Source of the DNA: Methanobacteriota archaeon
GTDB taxonomy: Archaea > Thermoplasmatota > Thermoplasmata > Methanomassiliicoccales > UBA472
NCBI GenBank assembly: GCA_021372335.1
Contig: JAJFUR010000030.1
Span: 1 to 33,892 of the forward strand
Reading direction: 5' to 3'
DNA: 33,892 nt
Below are positions 1 to 6,494 of this stretch, in pieces (positions within the stretch are counted from its first letter, which is position 1; each line of letters begins with the position of its first letter). The translations under genes were made by a program, and so were the position numbers. The notes below the pieces were generated by a model. The model searched no databases, was not told where the DNA came from, and saw only the letters and a program-made list of their open reading frames with translations.

Positions 1-2
1 CG

Positions 3-605
3 GCCCCCAGCCCCCCATCGCGGCCGTATCAGGGGCCGCCCTCGCAGTGGACGATGCCTCCCCAGGCGCCTTATGCTGGCCCGATCGTCGAACAGCCCCC
101 GCAGCCTTCTCGATCCGGCCCTCCGATGGGCCCATCCCCGGTCCAGAGCCCATCCGGACCACAGGCGATGGGACCGCCCCAGGGGACGATGCTCGACCCT
201 GGCGTGGCCTCCGCCGCCATGCTTCGTCCGAACGAAAGGGCGGTGCATGCATGGAGGGCGGGAATGGAGCGGACCGGAGCGGTCGGTGATGCGGTCGGCG
301 GAGGGTCCGTGGTCTATGGGGTGCTCGTAGCCACGGACCAACGCCTCATCTTCGTCCAGGACAGGGGGACGCTCGCCGACCGCTATGTGTTGCTGGAGAG
401 CGTTGAGTACGGGGGCATCGCAGATTGGAGGCTTAGCGAGACGACGGGGGTCAGGGCACTGCAGGTGGACTCCCGGGACCGCGGCCCCTGGGGGAACTTC
501 GTTAACCTCTATGAGGTGGACCCGATGACCCTGAGGGGCATAGTGCCTGGGCCCTTGGAGCAGCTCAGGCGATCGCTGGGAGCGCTCAAGGGGACCATGC
601 CTTGA
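3..605 (+). CDS. PH-like domain protein with proline-rich N-terminus (5' truncated)
   Basis: The frame is open from base 3 with no stop, so the gene begins before the window; the first ATG inside (base 54) is probably internal. The visible N-terminal 70 or so residues are low-complexity and rich in Pro, Gly, Gln and Ser, as in a disordered linker. The C-terminal 120 residues look like a small beta-rich bacterial/archaeal PH (bPH) domain, with the pattern GVLVATDQRLIFVQ followed by a second strand pair. I see no catalytic motif. Such domains often sit at the end of membrane-associated or scaffold proteins, but no transmembrane segment is visible here. The next gene is convergent, about 175 nt away. 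The fold call is moderate; the function is unknown. Confidence 0.6.
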   Translation, partial: APSPPSRPYQGPPSQWTMPPQAPYAGPIVEQPPQPSRSGPPMGPSPVQSPSGPQAMGPPQGTMLDPGVASAAMLRPNERAVHAWRAGMERTGAVGDAVGGGSVVYGVLVATDQRLIFVQDRGTLADRYVLLESVEYGGIADWRLSETTGVRALQVDSRDRGPWGNFVNLYEVDPMTLRGIVPGPLEQLRRSLGALKGTMP

Positions 606-765
606 ACCTTCGCGCATCGTAGCCGTTGATCACAGCTGCATGACCCCTGAGCACAATCGGGTGCATCATTGATGTTGCCCATCGGTCTGGCCGGCAGTGC
701 TGACCCCGTGCTCCTCGGTCCGTGCAGCTCGTTCCTAGACCGACCCGTCCATCAGGGGCCTGCGA

Positions 766-776
766 TGAAAAAAGGA
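766..776 (-). terminator. T-run terminator after the HD-domain gene
   Basis: On the minus strand a run of six T (768-773) lies 8 nt beyond the stop codon of the HD-domain gene. Archaeal transcription commonly ends at such U-runs without a hairpin. The rest of 606-780, a convergent intergenic stretch, shows no gene or strong repeat. Confidence 0.4.
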
Positions 777-780
777 CACC

Positions 781-1329
781 TCAAAGGCCGAGGTCCTCCG
801 CCCTCGCCCTCATCCCCTCCAGCGCCAACGAGAGGAGCTCGTCCCTAGGGATTCCGAGCTGTTCGCAGACCATGATGCGCTCCCGGTCCACGCCGCGGGC
901 GAAGTCCTTGTTGACGAATTTCTTGGAGATGGAGCTTACCCTCAGGTCGGCGAGCCTTCTGCTCGGAAGGACGAGCGCGCATGCCATGACCAACCCGGAC
1001 ACGGCGTCCGCGGCCACAAGCGCCCTCTTCGCTTGATCGTCGACAGGCACCCCGGTGGCCTCATGATTGTGGGCAAGGATCGTCTGGACCATCTCAGGCG
1101 GGACCATCCCCCGCAGGATGTCCCTGGCGATCAGCGTGTGGTCCTCCCTGCCGTGGCACTCCTCGATGTCTATGTCGTGCAGTATGCCAATGACCTCCCA
1201 CGCCTCGGGGTCCTCCCCGAGGCGCAGGGCGACCTGCCTCATCACCGCCCCAACCGCCACCATGTGCCGCAGGTTGTCCTCCTTGCTTACGTGGGCCTTC
1301 ACCAGCTCGAGCGCCCCCGCCCTGTCCAT
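781..1329 (-). CDS. HD-domain metal-dependent phosphohydrolase
   Basis: A 182-residue protein with the H...HD...D signature of the HD superfamily: His22, His51-Asp52 (in LHDIDIEE) and Asp108 (in AADAVSG), plus further His at 64, 87 and 89 that could help hold a second metal. HD proteins of this size are single-domain hydrolases acting on nucleotides or other phosphate esters; the substrate cannot be read from the sequence. It has no signal peptide or membrane segment, so it should be cytosolic. It lies 32 nt downstream of the FMN-binding gene on the same strand, so the two are probably co-transcribed. A T-run follows its stop. The family call is firm; the substrate is unknown. Confidence 0.82.
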   Translation of the reverse strand: MDRAGALELVKAHVSKEDNLRHMVAVGAVMRQVALRLGEDPEAWEVIGILHDIDIEECHGREDHTLIARDILRGMVPPEMVQTILAHNHEATGVPVDDQAKRALVAADAVSGLVMACALVLPSRRLADLRVSSISKKFVNKDFARGVDRERIMVCEQLGIPRDELLSLALEGMRARAEDLGL

Positions 1330-1361
1330 GCCGGCCCTCCCCGCCCCCCAGGCCGCTCGCC

Positions 1362-1766
1362 TTAGACTATCAGCTTACCGGCGGAGGGGCCCCACATGGA
1401 GTCGTAGACGGCCTCCACCTTGACGACGACCGCGGCCTTGGCCGGGAGCTTGGGGTTCGTCCCGTGCACCCACTTGCGCATCTCTTCGAACTGCGGCCCG
1501 GTCTTGTAGACCTTGGCCGAGCCCTTGATCTGGTACGACCGCTTGGTCTCGCTGTCATAGCACAGGATGGAGATGCGGGGGTTCTCCGAGAGGTTGGCAG
1601 CGGTCTTCAGGAAGTAGTTGTCCGCCAGCATCAGGGTCTCGTCGTCAAGGACCTTCAGCAGTCCCACGAAGACCACGTTGGGCGTCCCGTCCTTCGTAGC
1701 GGTGGCGATCGGAATGGGCTTCTGCTTGGCTAGCGTCTCCTTGACCTCAGGCGGCATCTTGACCAT
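1362..1766 (-). CDS. Pyridoxamine 5'-phosphate oxidase-like FMN-binding protein
   Basis: A small single-domain protein (about 134 residues from ATG 1766) of the split-barrel PNPOx/FMN-binding superfamily. It opens with the typical helix and strand PIPIATATKDGTPNVVFVG, followed by strands resembling LMLADNY, a basic stretch around KTAANLSENPRISILCY, and a C-terminal SMWGPSAGK segment. Members bind FMN or F420 as dimers and reduce small substrates; PNPOx activity itself is not implied. A GTG at 1775 would add three residues (MIK). ATG 1766 is preferred because an AAATAAT box about 24 nt upstream would give a leaderless transcript; another TATA box at 1800-1807 would fit either start. The HD gene follows in the same direction. 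Confidence 0.8.
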   Translation of the reverse strand: MVKMPPEVKETLAKQKPIPIATATKDGTPNVVFVGLLKVLDDETLMLADNYFLKTAANLSENPRISILCYDSETKRSYQIKGSAKVYKTGPQFEEMRKWVHGTNPKLPAKAAVVVKVEAVYDSMWGPSAGKLIV

Positions 1767-1799
1767 TTTTATCACCGTGATAGGAATTATTTGCTCACC

Positions 1800-1807
1800 T
1801 ATTTAAA
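1800..1807. promoter_or_regulatory. Shared TATA box between divergent genes
   Basis: TATTTAAA lies in the 86-nt divergent gap between the FMN-binding gene (minus) and the DUF2148 gene (plus, ATG 1862). It is near-symmetric and could serve as the TATA box in either direction. Inference from base composition and spacing only. Confidence 0.4.
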
Positions 1808-1861
1808 CATCGCCGCCCGGGGGATGAAAGGGTCATATGCTCGCACGTCCAATCAGTTGGC

Positions 1862-2392
1862 ATGAGCAACAAGGAAGCCGTGCTGATGGTCGGCCGACTG
1901 ATGGAGCTGGCCGCCAGGACCGCGCCCAAGGCCATGGGCCAGGACTTCATCGAGGCCTCCCTGCTCTCCGACGAGCAGCGAGTCAGGTTAGGCGAGGACA
2001 TGATCGCCCTGGGCAGGGAAAGGGGGGTCCCGGGGTTCGGGAGGGACGGACAGAGCGTCCTCGATTCGGATGCGGTGGTGCTCCTCGGCCTGCTCCCCCA
2101 TCTGGGAGCGGGCCTGGACTGCGGGGCCTGCGGCCTTTCCAGCTGTCAGGAGTTCAATTCCCGCTCCGCCGCGAAGGACTTCCAGGGACCGAACTGTGCC
2201 CTCAGGCTCCTTGATCTGGGAATAGCCCTTGGTTCGGCAGCGAAGGTGGCCGCCGAGCACAACGTGGACAACCGCATCATGTACCGCATCGGTGTCTCAG
2301 CCATCCGCCTGGGGCTCTCCCGGGCGAACGTATGTCTAGGCATACCGCTCTCGGCGTCCGGCAAGAACATCTTCTTCGACCGAGGCCGCTGA
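1862..2392 (+). CDS. DUF2148 ferredoxin-domain protein
   Basis: A 176-residue protein matching the DUF2148 / COG4739 family of small iron-sulfur proteins found in methanogens and anaerobic bacteria. Cysteines occur as C87-x2-C90-x4-C95 (in DCGACGLSSC) with a fourth at C112, enough for one [4Fe-4S] cluster of the type also seen in corrinoid iron-sulfur proteins; C158 is an extra conserved-looking cysteine near the C-terminus. No membrane segments are present. The physiological partner is unknown; an electron-transfer or redox-sensing role is inferred from the cluster. Its stop TGA directly abuts the stop of the convergent flavin reductase gene (TGATCA), leaving no room for a separate terminator. 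Confidence 0.85.
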   Translation: MSNKEAVLMVGRLMELAARTAPKAMGQDFIEASLLSDEQRVRLGEDMIALGRERGVPGFGRDGQSVLDSDAVVLLGLLPHLGAGLDCGACGLSSCQEFNSRSAAKDFQGPNCALRLLDLGIALGSAAKVAAEHNVDNRIMYRIGVSAIRLGLSRANVCLGIPLSASGKNIFFDRGR

Positions 2393-2959
2393 TCACCTCG
2401 GCCGAAAGCCCTTGCCGACCTGGAACGCCTCGGCGACCGTCCGCCCTTTGACGAAGTAGGGGCCGCCGGGACTGAGGTACATCAACAGCTGGAGCTTGTC
2501 GATGTCCGGTTGCCCTGAGGTCATGCGCCCCTCGTCCACGTAGACCTCCTCCACCTCTCCGATCACGATGTCCGTGCCCTCGAGCTCGATGATGTCGTCG
2601 AGGGTCAGCTCGATGTTGACGGGGCACTCCCTGGCCATGGGCGCGGTGAGCGTTTTGCCGAAGAAGACGTCGAACACTTCCCCCTTATCCGTTTCATATC
2701 CGGAGCGGAGCCCACAGTAATCGGTGGCGGCCACCTGCTCCACGCCCGGCAGGTTGATGCTGAAGGTCCTGTTCTCCCTTATCCCGTCCTTCGTGCGGCG
2801 CCTCTTCCCCATCACAACTGCCATCCTGGGAGGGTCGTCCTCGACCATCGTGACCCATGCCACGGTGCAGAAGTTCACCTTCCCTTGGACCTTCGCCCCC
2901 ACCACGGCCACTGGCAGCCCCATGGTGGGGACCTTCCTACCCAATGTCGCCTTGCCCAT
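2393..2959 (-). CDS. Flavin reductase-like FMN-binding protein (flavoredoxin type)
   Basis: A 188-residue protein of the flavin reductase / flavoredoxin split-barrel family. It begins with GLPVAVVGAKVQGKVNFCTVAWVTMV, split here into strand-loop-strand, then the DPPRMAVVMGKRRRTKDGIRE region that in this family contacts the flavin phosphate, and the TFSINLPG strand. These proteins bind FMN and pass electrons from NAD(P)H, F420 or ferredoxin to varied acceptors; the partner is not evident. The upstream gap, shared with the divergent methyltransferase gene, holds a TATA box and a perfect 20-bp palindrome, so both genes may be under one regulator. The convergent DUF2148 gene ends one base away. 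Confidence 0.83.
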   Translation of the reverse strand: MGKATLGRKVPTMGLPVAVVGAKVQGKVNFCTVAWVTMVEDDPPRMAVVMGKRRRTKDGIRENRTFSINLPGVEQVAATDYCGLRSGYETDKGEVFDVFFGKTLTAPMARECPVNIELTLDDIIELEGTDIVIGEVEEVYVDEGRMTSGQPDIDKLQLLMYLSPGGPYFVKGRTVAEAFQVGKGFRPR

Positions 2960-3035
2960 AGCTATCGAATGGGAATTGCCTTCGGGAATATCAATCCTGG
3001 CCCCCTTTTCCCCCTTTTTGGGGGAGGAACAAAAC

Positions 3036-3047
3036 GCATATATATTT
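3036..3047. promoter_or_regulatory. TATA box for methyltransferase gene (possibly bidirectional)
   Basis: GCATATATATTT is a strong archaeal TATA-like element. Read on the plus strand it predicts a start of transcription near 3067 and a leader of about 37 nt carrying the GGAGG at 3092-3096. Read on the minus strand it could drive the flavin reductase gene with a leader near 58 nt. Confidence 0.55.
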
Positions 3048-3050
3048 CCA

Positions 3051-3070
3051 TGCTATGTCATGACATAGCA
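3051..3070. promoter_or_regulatory. Perfect 20-bp palindrome, putative operator
   Basis: TGCTATGTCATGACATAGCA is perfectly self-complementary over 20 bp. It starts 4 bp after the TATA box and overlaps the predicted transcription start of the methyltransferase gene, the usual place for a dimeric repressor site in archaea. The regulator is not identified in this window. Confidence 0.6.
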
Positions 3071-3103
3071 CGTTAACCGTGCATATGGGAAGGAGGATAG
3101 GAA

Positions 3104-3736
3104 ATGGCCGAAGCGAAGCCCGATGCCCTGCCGTTCGCGGCAGATGCCCTGCACACCACCGCTCTGGCAGCGTCCCCGGACGCTGCGCTGATCGAGGGCG
3201 AGGCGGGCTACTATGGCCTTTCCCGCGCAGTCCTGGAGATAGGGCGCTCATGCCTCACCCCTGGCGCCAGGGTGGTGGACCTGCGCTGTGACCTACGAGT
3301 GGTGATGCCACTGATCGAGGAGCATGAGGACCTGTGCCGCTTCACCCTCCTGTCCCCGGACGAGGAGAGCTACCTCCAATGCTTTGACAGGATGCGCACG
3401 AGGGTGCGCCTGGGGTTCGTGGACACCGCCCAGATCGATTTGGCCGAGCGGTTCCCCGAGGTGTCGGCCAGGTTGTTCCTGGCCTTGGGAGCCTTGGGGG
3501 ACCTGTCGGAGGGGCGCCGGGCGGAGGTCGCGAGGTCCATGCATCGCCGGCTGGAGAGGAGCGGGACCGGCGTGATAATGGAGACTGTCGAGGACGGCAT
3601 CGCGCTGGGGCAGCGCCGTAAGAGGGGTCTGTGGTCGGCGGCCGAATGGGAATCCCTCTTCAAGCATGCCGGGTTCAGTAGCGTTCAGAGGCTTTGGACC
3701 GACGGCGGCAGGATGGCCTGGTCGGTAAGAAAATAG
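3104..3736 (+). CDS. Class I SAM methyltransferase-like protein (CmoA-like, degenerate motif I)
   Basis: A 210-residue protein whose layout matches small class I methyltransferases of the CmoA/UbiE-like kind: an N-terminal helix GYYGLSRAVLEIG, strand 1 VVDLRCD, a middle acidic strand, LFLALGALGDLS at the usual motif IV place, MHRRLERSGTGVIME as the post-IV helix and strand, and the C-terminal WESLFKHAGFSSVQRLW hairpin. The glycine-rich SAM loop (normally D-x-G-x-G) reads DLRCDLR, so SAM binding is doubtful. ATG 3104 has a good Shine-Dalgarno (GGAGG, 3092-3096). A clear terminator hairpin follows. It is either a methyltransferase with altered cofactor use or an inactive regulatory relative. 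Confidence 0.6.
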   Translation: MAEAKPDALPFAADALHTTALAASPDAALIEGEAGYYGLSRAVLEIGRSCLTPGARVVDLRCDLRVVMPLIEEHEDLCRFTLLSPDEESYLQCFDRMRTRVRLGFVDTAQIDLAERFPEVSARLFLALGALGDLSEGRRAEVARSMHRRLERSGTGVIMETVEDGIALGQRRKRGLWSAAEWESLFKHAGFSSVQRLWTDGGRMAWSVRK

Positions 3737-3744
3737 GAAGCAAT

Positions 3745-3764
3745 GAGGGGGCTTGGGCCCCCTC
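3745..3764. terminator. Bidirectional hairpin terminator
   Basis: GAGGGGGC-TTGG-GCCCCCTC forms a perfect 8-bp GC-rich stem with a 4-nt loop in the 43-nt gap between the convergent methyltransferase and aquaporin genes. A TTTT run follows at 3772-3775 on the plus strand. The position suits termination from both sides. Confidence 0.65.
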
Positions 3765-3779
3765 GATATCGTTTTCCAC

Positions 3780-4466
3780 TCAGTCCTTAAGCAGATCGTA
3801 GATGATGGCGGCGAGAGCGGCACCGACCATGGGGGCGGCGATGAATATCCAGAGCTGCTCCAGCGCCCATCCGCCCTGGAAGAGGGCCGGGCCGATCGAA
3901 CGGGCCGGGTTGACCGAGGTGTTGTCCACCGGTATGGATATCAGATGGATCAGGGCCAGCACGATACCGATCGGGATCCCCGCGAATCCGGCGGCGGCCT
4001 TCTTGTCGGTGGTGAACAGGACGGTCAGCGTCAGCAGGGCGGTGAGAACGACCTCGATGACCATGACCGCGCCGAGCTCATATCCGCCCGGGGAGTGGTC
4101 CCCGTAGCCGTTGGAACCGAACCCGCTGGCGACCGCGTCAAAGCCCGGAGCGCCGCTGGCGACGATGAACAGGATGCCGGCAGCAAGAATGGCGCCGATG
4201 ACCTGGGCGACCATGTACAGGAGCGCCTCCTTTCCCTTGATCCTCTTGGCCATGAACATCCCCAATGTCACGGCCGGGTTGATGTGGCATCCAGATATCG
4301 GCCCGATGGCGTAAGCCATCACCAGCAAGGTGAAGCCGAACGCCAGCGCGACACCCAAAGCCCCCACCCAGGCCCCGGCCAGTACCGCCGTGCCCACACC
4401 ACCGAAGACCAACACGAATGTGCCGATCATCTCTGCAACGAGCTTCTTCGAGATGGATCCGTCCAT
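3780..4466 (-). CDS. aqpZ: Aquaporin (AqpZ-type water channel)
   Basis: A 228-residue six-helix membrane protein of the MIP family. Both half-helix motifs are intact: NPA in SGCHINPAV (near residue 63) and NPAR in DNTSVNPARS (near residue 186). The selectivity filter can be read by comparison with E. coli AqpZ: Phe (ALAFG), His (LIHLIS), Thr (NTS) and Arg (NPAR), which is the narrow water-selective set. Methanogen AqpM proteins usually have Ile in place of the His, so this is closer to AqpZ. ATG 4466 follows GAGGTT at 8-nt spacing, and a TATA box lies at 4500-4510. It probably handles osmotic water flow. Transfer from bacteria is possible but untested. Confidence 0.9.
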   Translation of the reverse strand: MDGSISKKLVAEMIGTFVLVFGGVGTAVLAGAWVGALGVALAFGFTLLVMAYAIGPISGCHINPAVTLGMFMAKRIKGKEALLYMVAQVIGAILAAGILFIVASGAPGFDAVASGFGSNGYGDHSPGGYELGAVMVIEVVLTALLTLTVLFTTDKKAAAGFAGIPIGIVLALIHLISIPVDNTSVNPARSIGPALFQGGWALEQLWIFIAAPMVGAALAAIIYDLLKD

Positions 4467-4499
4467 GATCTGAACCTCGCTAAATCAGAGACTTCTGGA

Positions 4500-4510
4500 T
4501 TATATATTAT
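4500..4510 (-). promoter_or_regulatory. TATA box of aquaporin gene
   Basis: On the minus strand AATAATATATA lies about 25 bp before a predicted start near 4478, leaving a leader just long enough to hold GAGGTT ahead of ATG 4466. The same A/T-rich stretch continues to 4530. Confidence 0.5.
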
Positions 4511-4558
4511 TAATGTTTTTGGATTTTAGATGGGCGGAAGGCCCTATCGTCCAGAGTT

Positions 4559-5341
4559 TCATCCCATGATGCAGCCCGGTCCCTCATCGAGGCGGAAGAG
4601 CGGCGAGCTCCGGGAACCTGACTCGCTCAGCTTATGCATTATATCCAGGATCAAGATGGAATGGTCGGATATCCCAGACTCCCGCTCCTGGTGCGAGTAC
4701 TTGGCCCACAGAGGATGGTGGATGTGCGGTGACGCCAGGGCGTGATCGGTCCTCATGCCCTTGCCGGAGGACGAATACCGGGAGTATTCCCGGGCCACCT
4801 GATGGTATTCCCTCCATACGTCCCTCCAGCCCATTCCCAGCAGCGCGGCCAGGTGCTCCGTGCCAAGGAACGGCGTGCCTTCGCTGTCCCGCTCCAAGCC
4901 CGTGCTCAGGTCGCCGATGATCACCCTCCGGTCCTTGCGCTCGACCGCCTCCTTGCCGTACTCCAGGAGCGTCTGCCAGAACTCCATTTTTCCCGGGAGG
5001 TCAGAGGCCCCAGGGACATGGACCGCCAGTATCCGCAGGTCCGACCCTTCGGGGGACACCTCCATCCAGCGGTGGGGCGAGGACCGCACTCGAGGGGCCT
5101 CCATCTGCACGAGCGCGCCCTTCGAGGCGACCAATATCCCGCTGGTGCGCGGAGGCGGCTGTGAGTTCAGTATGTATGGATAGCCGAGCGCGGTGAGGGA
5201 GAGGGACACCTCGATGACCCTTTCAGGACGGAACTCCAGGAGGACGAGCAGGTCCGGGGCATGCCGCCGGACCGCCTCCAGGATGCCTGGCAGGCGCTCC
5301 TGAGCCCCTCCGTACTGCAGATTCCATTCCATGATGCGCAT
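4559..5341 (-). CDS. Endonuclease/exonuclease/phosphatase-fold protein with altered D-x-N motif
   Basis: A 260-residue EEP-superfamily protein. Catalytic landmarks in order: Asn7 (MEWNLQYGG), Glu36 (LLEFRP), His108 (LAVHVPG), Asp144 (IIGDLSTG), Asp199 (MRTDHALASP) and Asp226-His227 (GISDHSILILD). In the usual GDFN motif the Asn that helps orient the metal-bound phosphate is Ser146 here, while the other acidic and His residues remain. The protein may still hydrolyse phosphodiesters or phosphomonoesters with altered efficiency or substrate; DNA repair is not implied. There is no signal peptide. Upstream, an A/T-rich stretch near 5430-5470 contains TATA-like sequence and a small palindrome, giving a leader near 65 nt. 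ATG 5341 is the natural start. Confidence 0.75.
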   Translation of the reverse strand: MRIMEWNLQYGGAQERLPGILEAVRRHAPDLLVLLEFRPERVIEVSLSLTALGYPYILNSQPPPRTSGILVASKGALVQMEAPRVRSSPHRWMEVSPEGSDLRILAVHVPGASDLPGKMEFWQTLLEYGKEAVERKDRRVIIGDLSTGLERDSEGTPFLGTEHLAALLGMGWRDVWREYHQVAREYSRYSSSGKGMRTDHALASPHIHHPLWAKYSHQERESGISDHSILILDIMHKLSESGSRSSPLFRLDEGPGCIMG

Positions 5342-5451
5342 GGACCGTTGCTATCGCACCATGCATTAGATGAACCTTCCCCCGTCCGCAATGGCCAAAA
5401 CGCATCTCCGAGGTAGCGGGGCTTGTTGGTATTAATTTTACAATTACTTTT

Positions 5452-5464
5452 AATACTGAGTATT
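5452..5464. promoter_or_regulatory. Small palindrome AATACTGAGTATT in divergent gap
   Basis: Two 6-bp half-sites (AATACT/AGTATT) flank one base in the 277-nt divergent gap between the EEP-fold gene and the aldo/keto reductase gene. The surrounding 5430-5480 stretch is the only A/T-rich part of this gap and holds TATA-like sequence on the minus strand. No gene is supported in 5342-5618. Confidence 0.3.
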
Positions 5465-5618
5465 ACTATTCTATTTTCAAGTGCTACGGCTTCGGTCCCC
5501 GCCTTGCACAGAGCACCCCTTCGGCCATTCGAATCCTCCTTGGGACGTTCAGGGGACCGAGGCCCTATCACCGAAACGATGGGATACGATTAACTAGGAC
5601 CGTCCGAATCCCCCTCTG

Positions 5619-6452
5619 ATGGTCAAAGGACACGGCGCTTCCGATGTCATGCTCCGCCTCAACAACGGCGTGGAGGTCCCGGCATTGGGATTGGGGACAT
5701 ACAAGCTGGTCGGCGAAGCGGCCTATGCCCCCGTTCGCGCCGCCCTGGGATGCGGATACCGTCACATCGACACCGCCTCGTTCTATGAGAACGAGGAGGC
5801 CGTGGGAAGGGCTGTGCGGGAGAGCGGGGTGCCCCGCGAGGAAGTCTTCATCACCAGCAAGGTCTGGAACACCGAGCAGGGATTCGAGGAGACCCTGAAC
5901 GCCTTCGACCGAACCTTGCAACGGCTGGGCATGGACCATTTGGACCTCTACCTGGTGCATTGGCCGGTCCCAGGGAAGCGCTTGGAGACCTACCGGGCGC
6001 TCGAGCGCCTATATGAAGAGGGGCGGGTTAGGGCCATCGGGGTCAGCAACTTCACGGTCCGTCATCTGGAGGAGCTCTATGGGGCATGCCAGGTCATGCC
6101 CGCGGTGAACCAGGTGGAGATGAGCCCCTTTCTCTATCAGAAGGAACTCTTGGAGCATTGCCGGGGAAGGAACGTGCTGGTCACCGCGTTCTCCCCCCTC
6201 GCCCGCGGGCAGGCCCTTGGGGACCCGGTGCTGGCCGAGGTGGCGGCGCGGCATCGCAGGAGCCCGGCGCAGGTGATGATCCGGTGGTGCCTGCAGAAGG
6301 GCATGGCCGTCATCCCCAGGTCTGCGGACCCTACGCACATCAAGGAGAACGCCGATGTGTTCGACTTTTCCTTGGCCGAGGAGGACATGGCCCGTTTGGA
6401 CCTTCTGCACACAGGATTGCGCACCACGACCGACCCGGACATCTACGAATAG
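5619..6452 (+). CDS. Aldo/keto reductase
   Basis: A 277-residue NADPH-dependent oxidoreductase of the AKR superfamily, close to the bacterial 2,5-diketo-gluconate reductase / prostaglandin F synthase-like subgroup. The catalytic tetrad is complete: Asp51 (HIDTASFYEN), Tyr56, Lys81 (TSKVWNT) and His114 (YLVHWP). The cofactor end is also intact: GVSNFTVRHLEEL, AVNQVEMSP, and IPRSADPTHIKENADVFDF near the C-terminus, where Lys/Arg-type residues bind the NADPH phosphate. A TATA-like GATTAACTA about 26 nt before ATG 5619 suggests a leaderless message; ATG 5649 (MLRLNNG) is the alternative start. The NYN-LOTUS gene begins 42 nt downstream. Physiological carbonyl substrate unknown. Confidence 0.9.
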   Translation: MVKGHGASDVMLRLNNGVEVPALGLGTYKLVGEAAYAPVRAALGCGYRHIDTASFYENEEAVGRAVRESGVPREEVFITSKVWNTEQGFEETLNAFDRTLQRLGMDHLDLYLVHWPVPGKRLETYRALERLYEEGRVRAIGVSNFTVRHLEELYGACQVMPAVNQVEMSPFLYQKELLEHCRGRNVLVTAFSPLARGQALGDPVLAEVAARHRRSPAQVMIRWCLQKGMAVIPRSADPTHIKENADVFDFSLAEEDMARLDLLHTGLRTTTDPDIYE

Positions 6453-6494
6453 GGCAGGAAAGGATTAAGTCATGGAGGAGCGGATGGTGGATAG

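Noticed and set aside
5342..5618. A 134-codon minus-strand frame in the gap between the EEP-fold and AKR genes
   Set aside because: It overlaps the EEP gene, matches no family and has no ribosome site; the gap is better read as regulatory.
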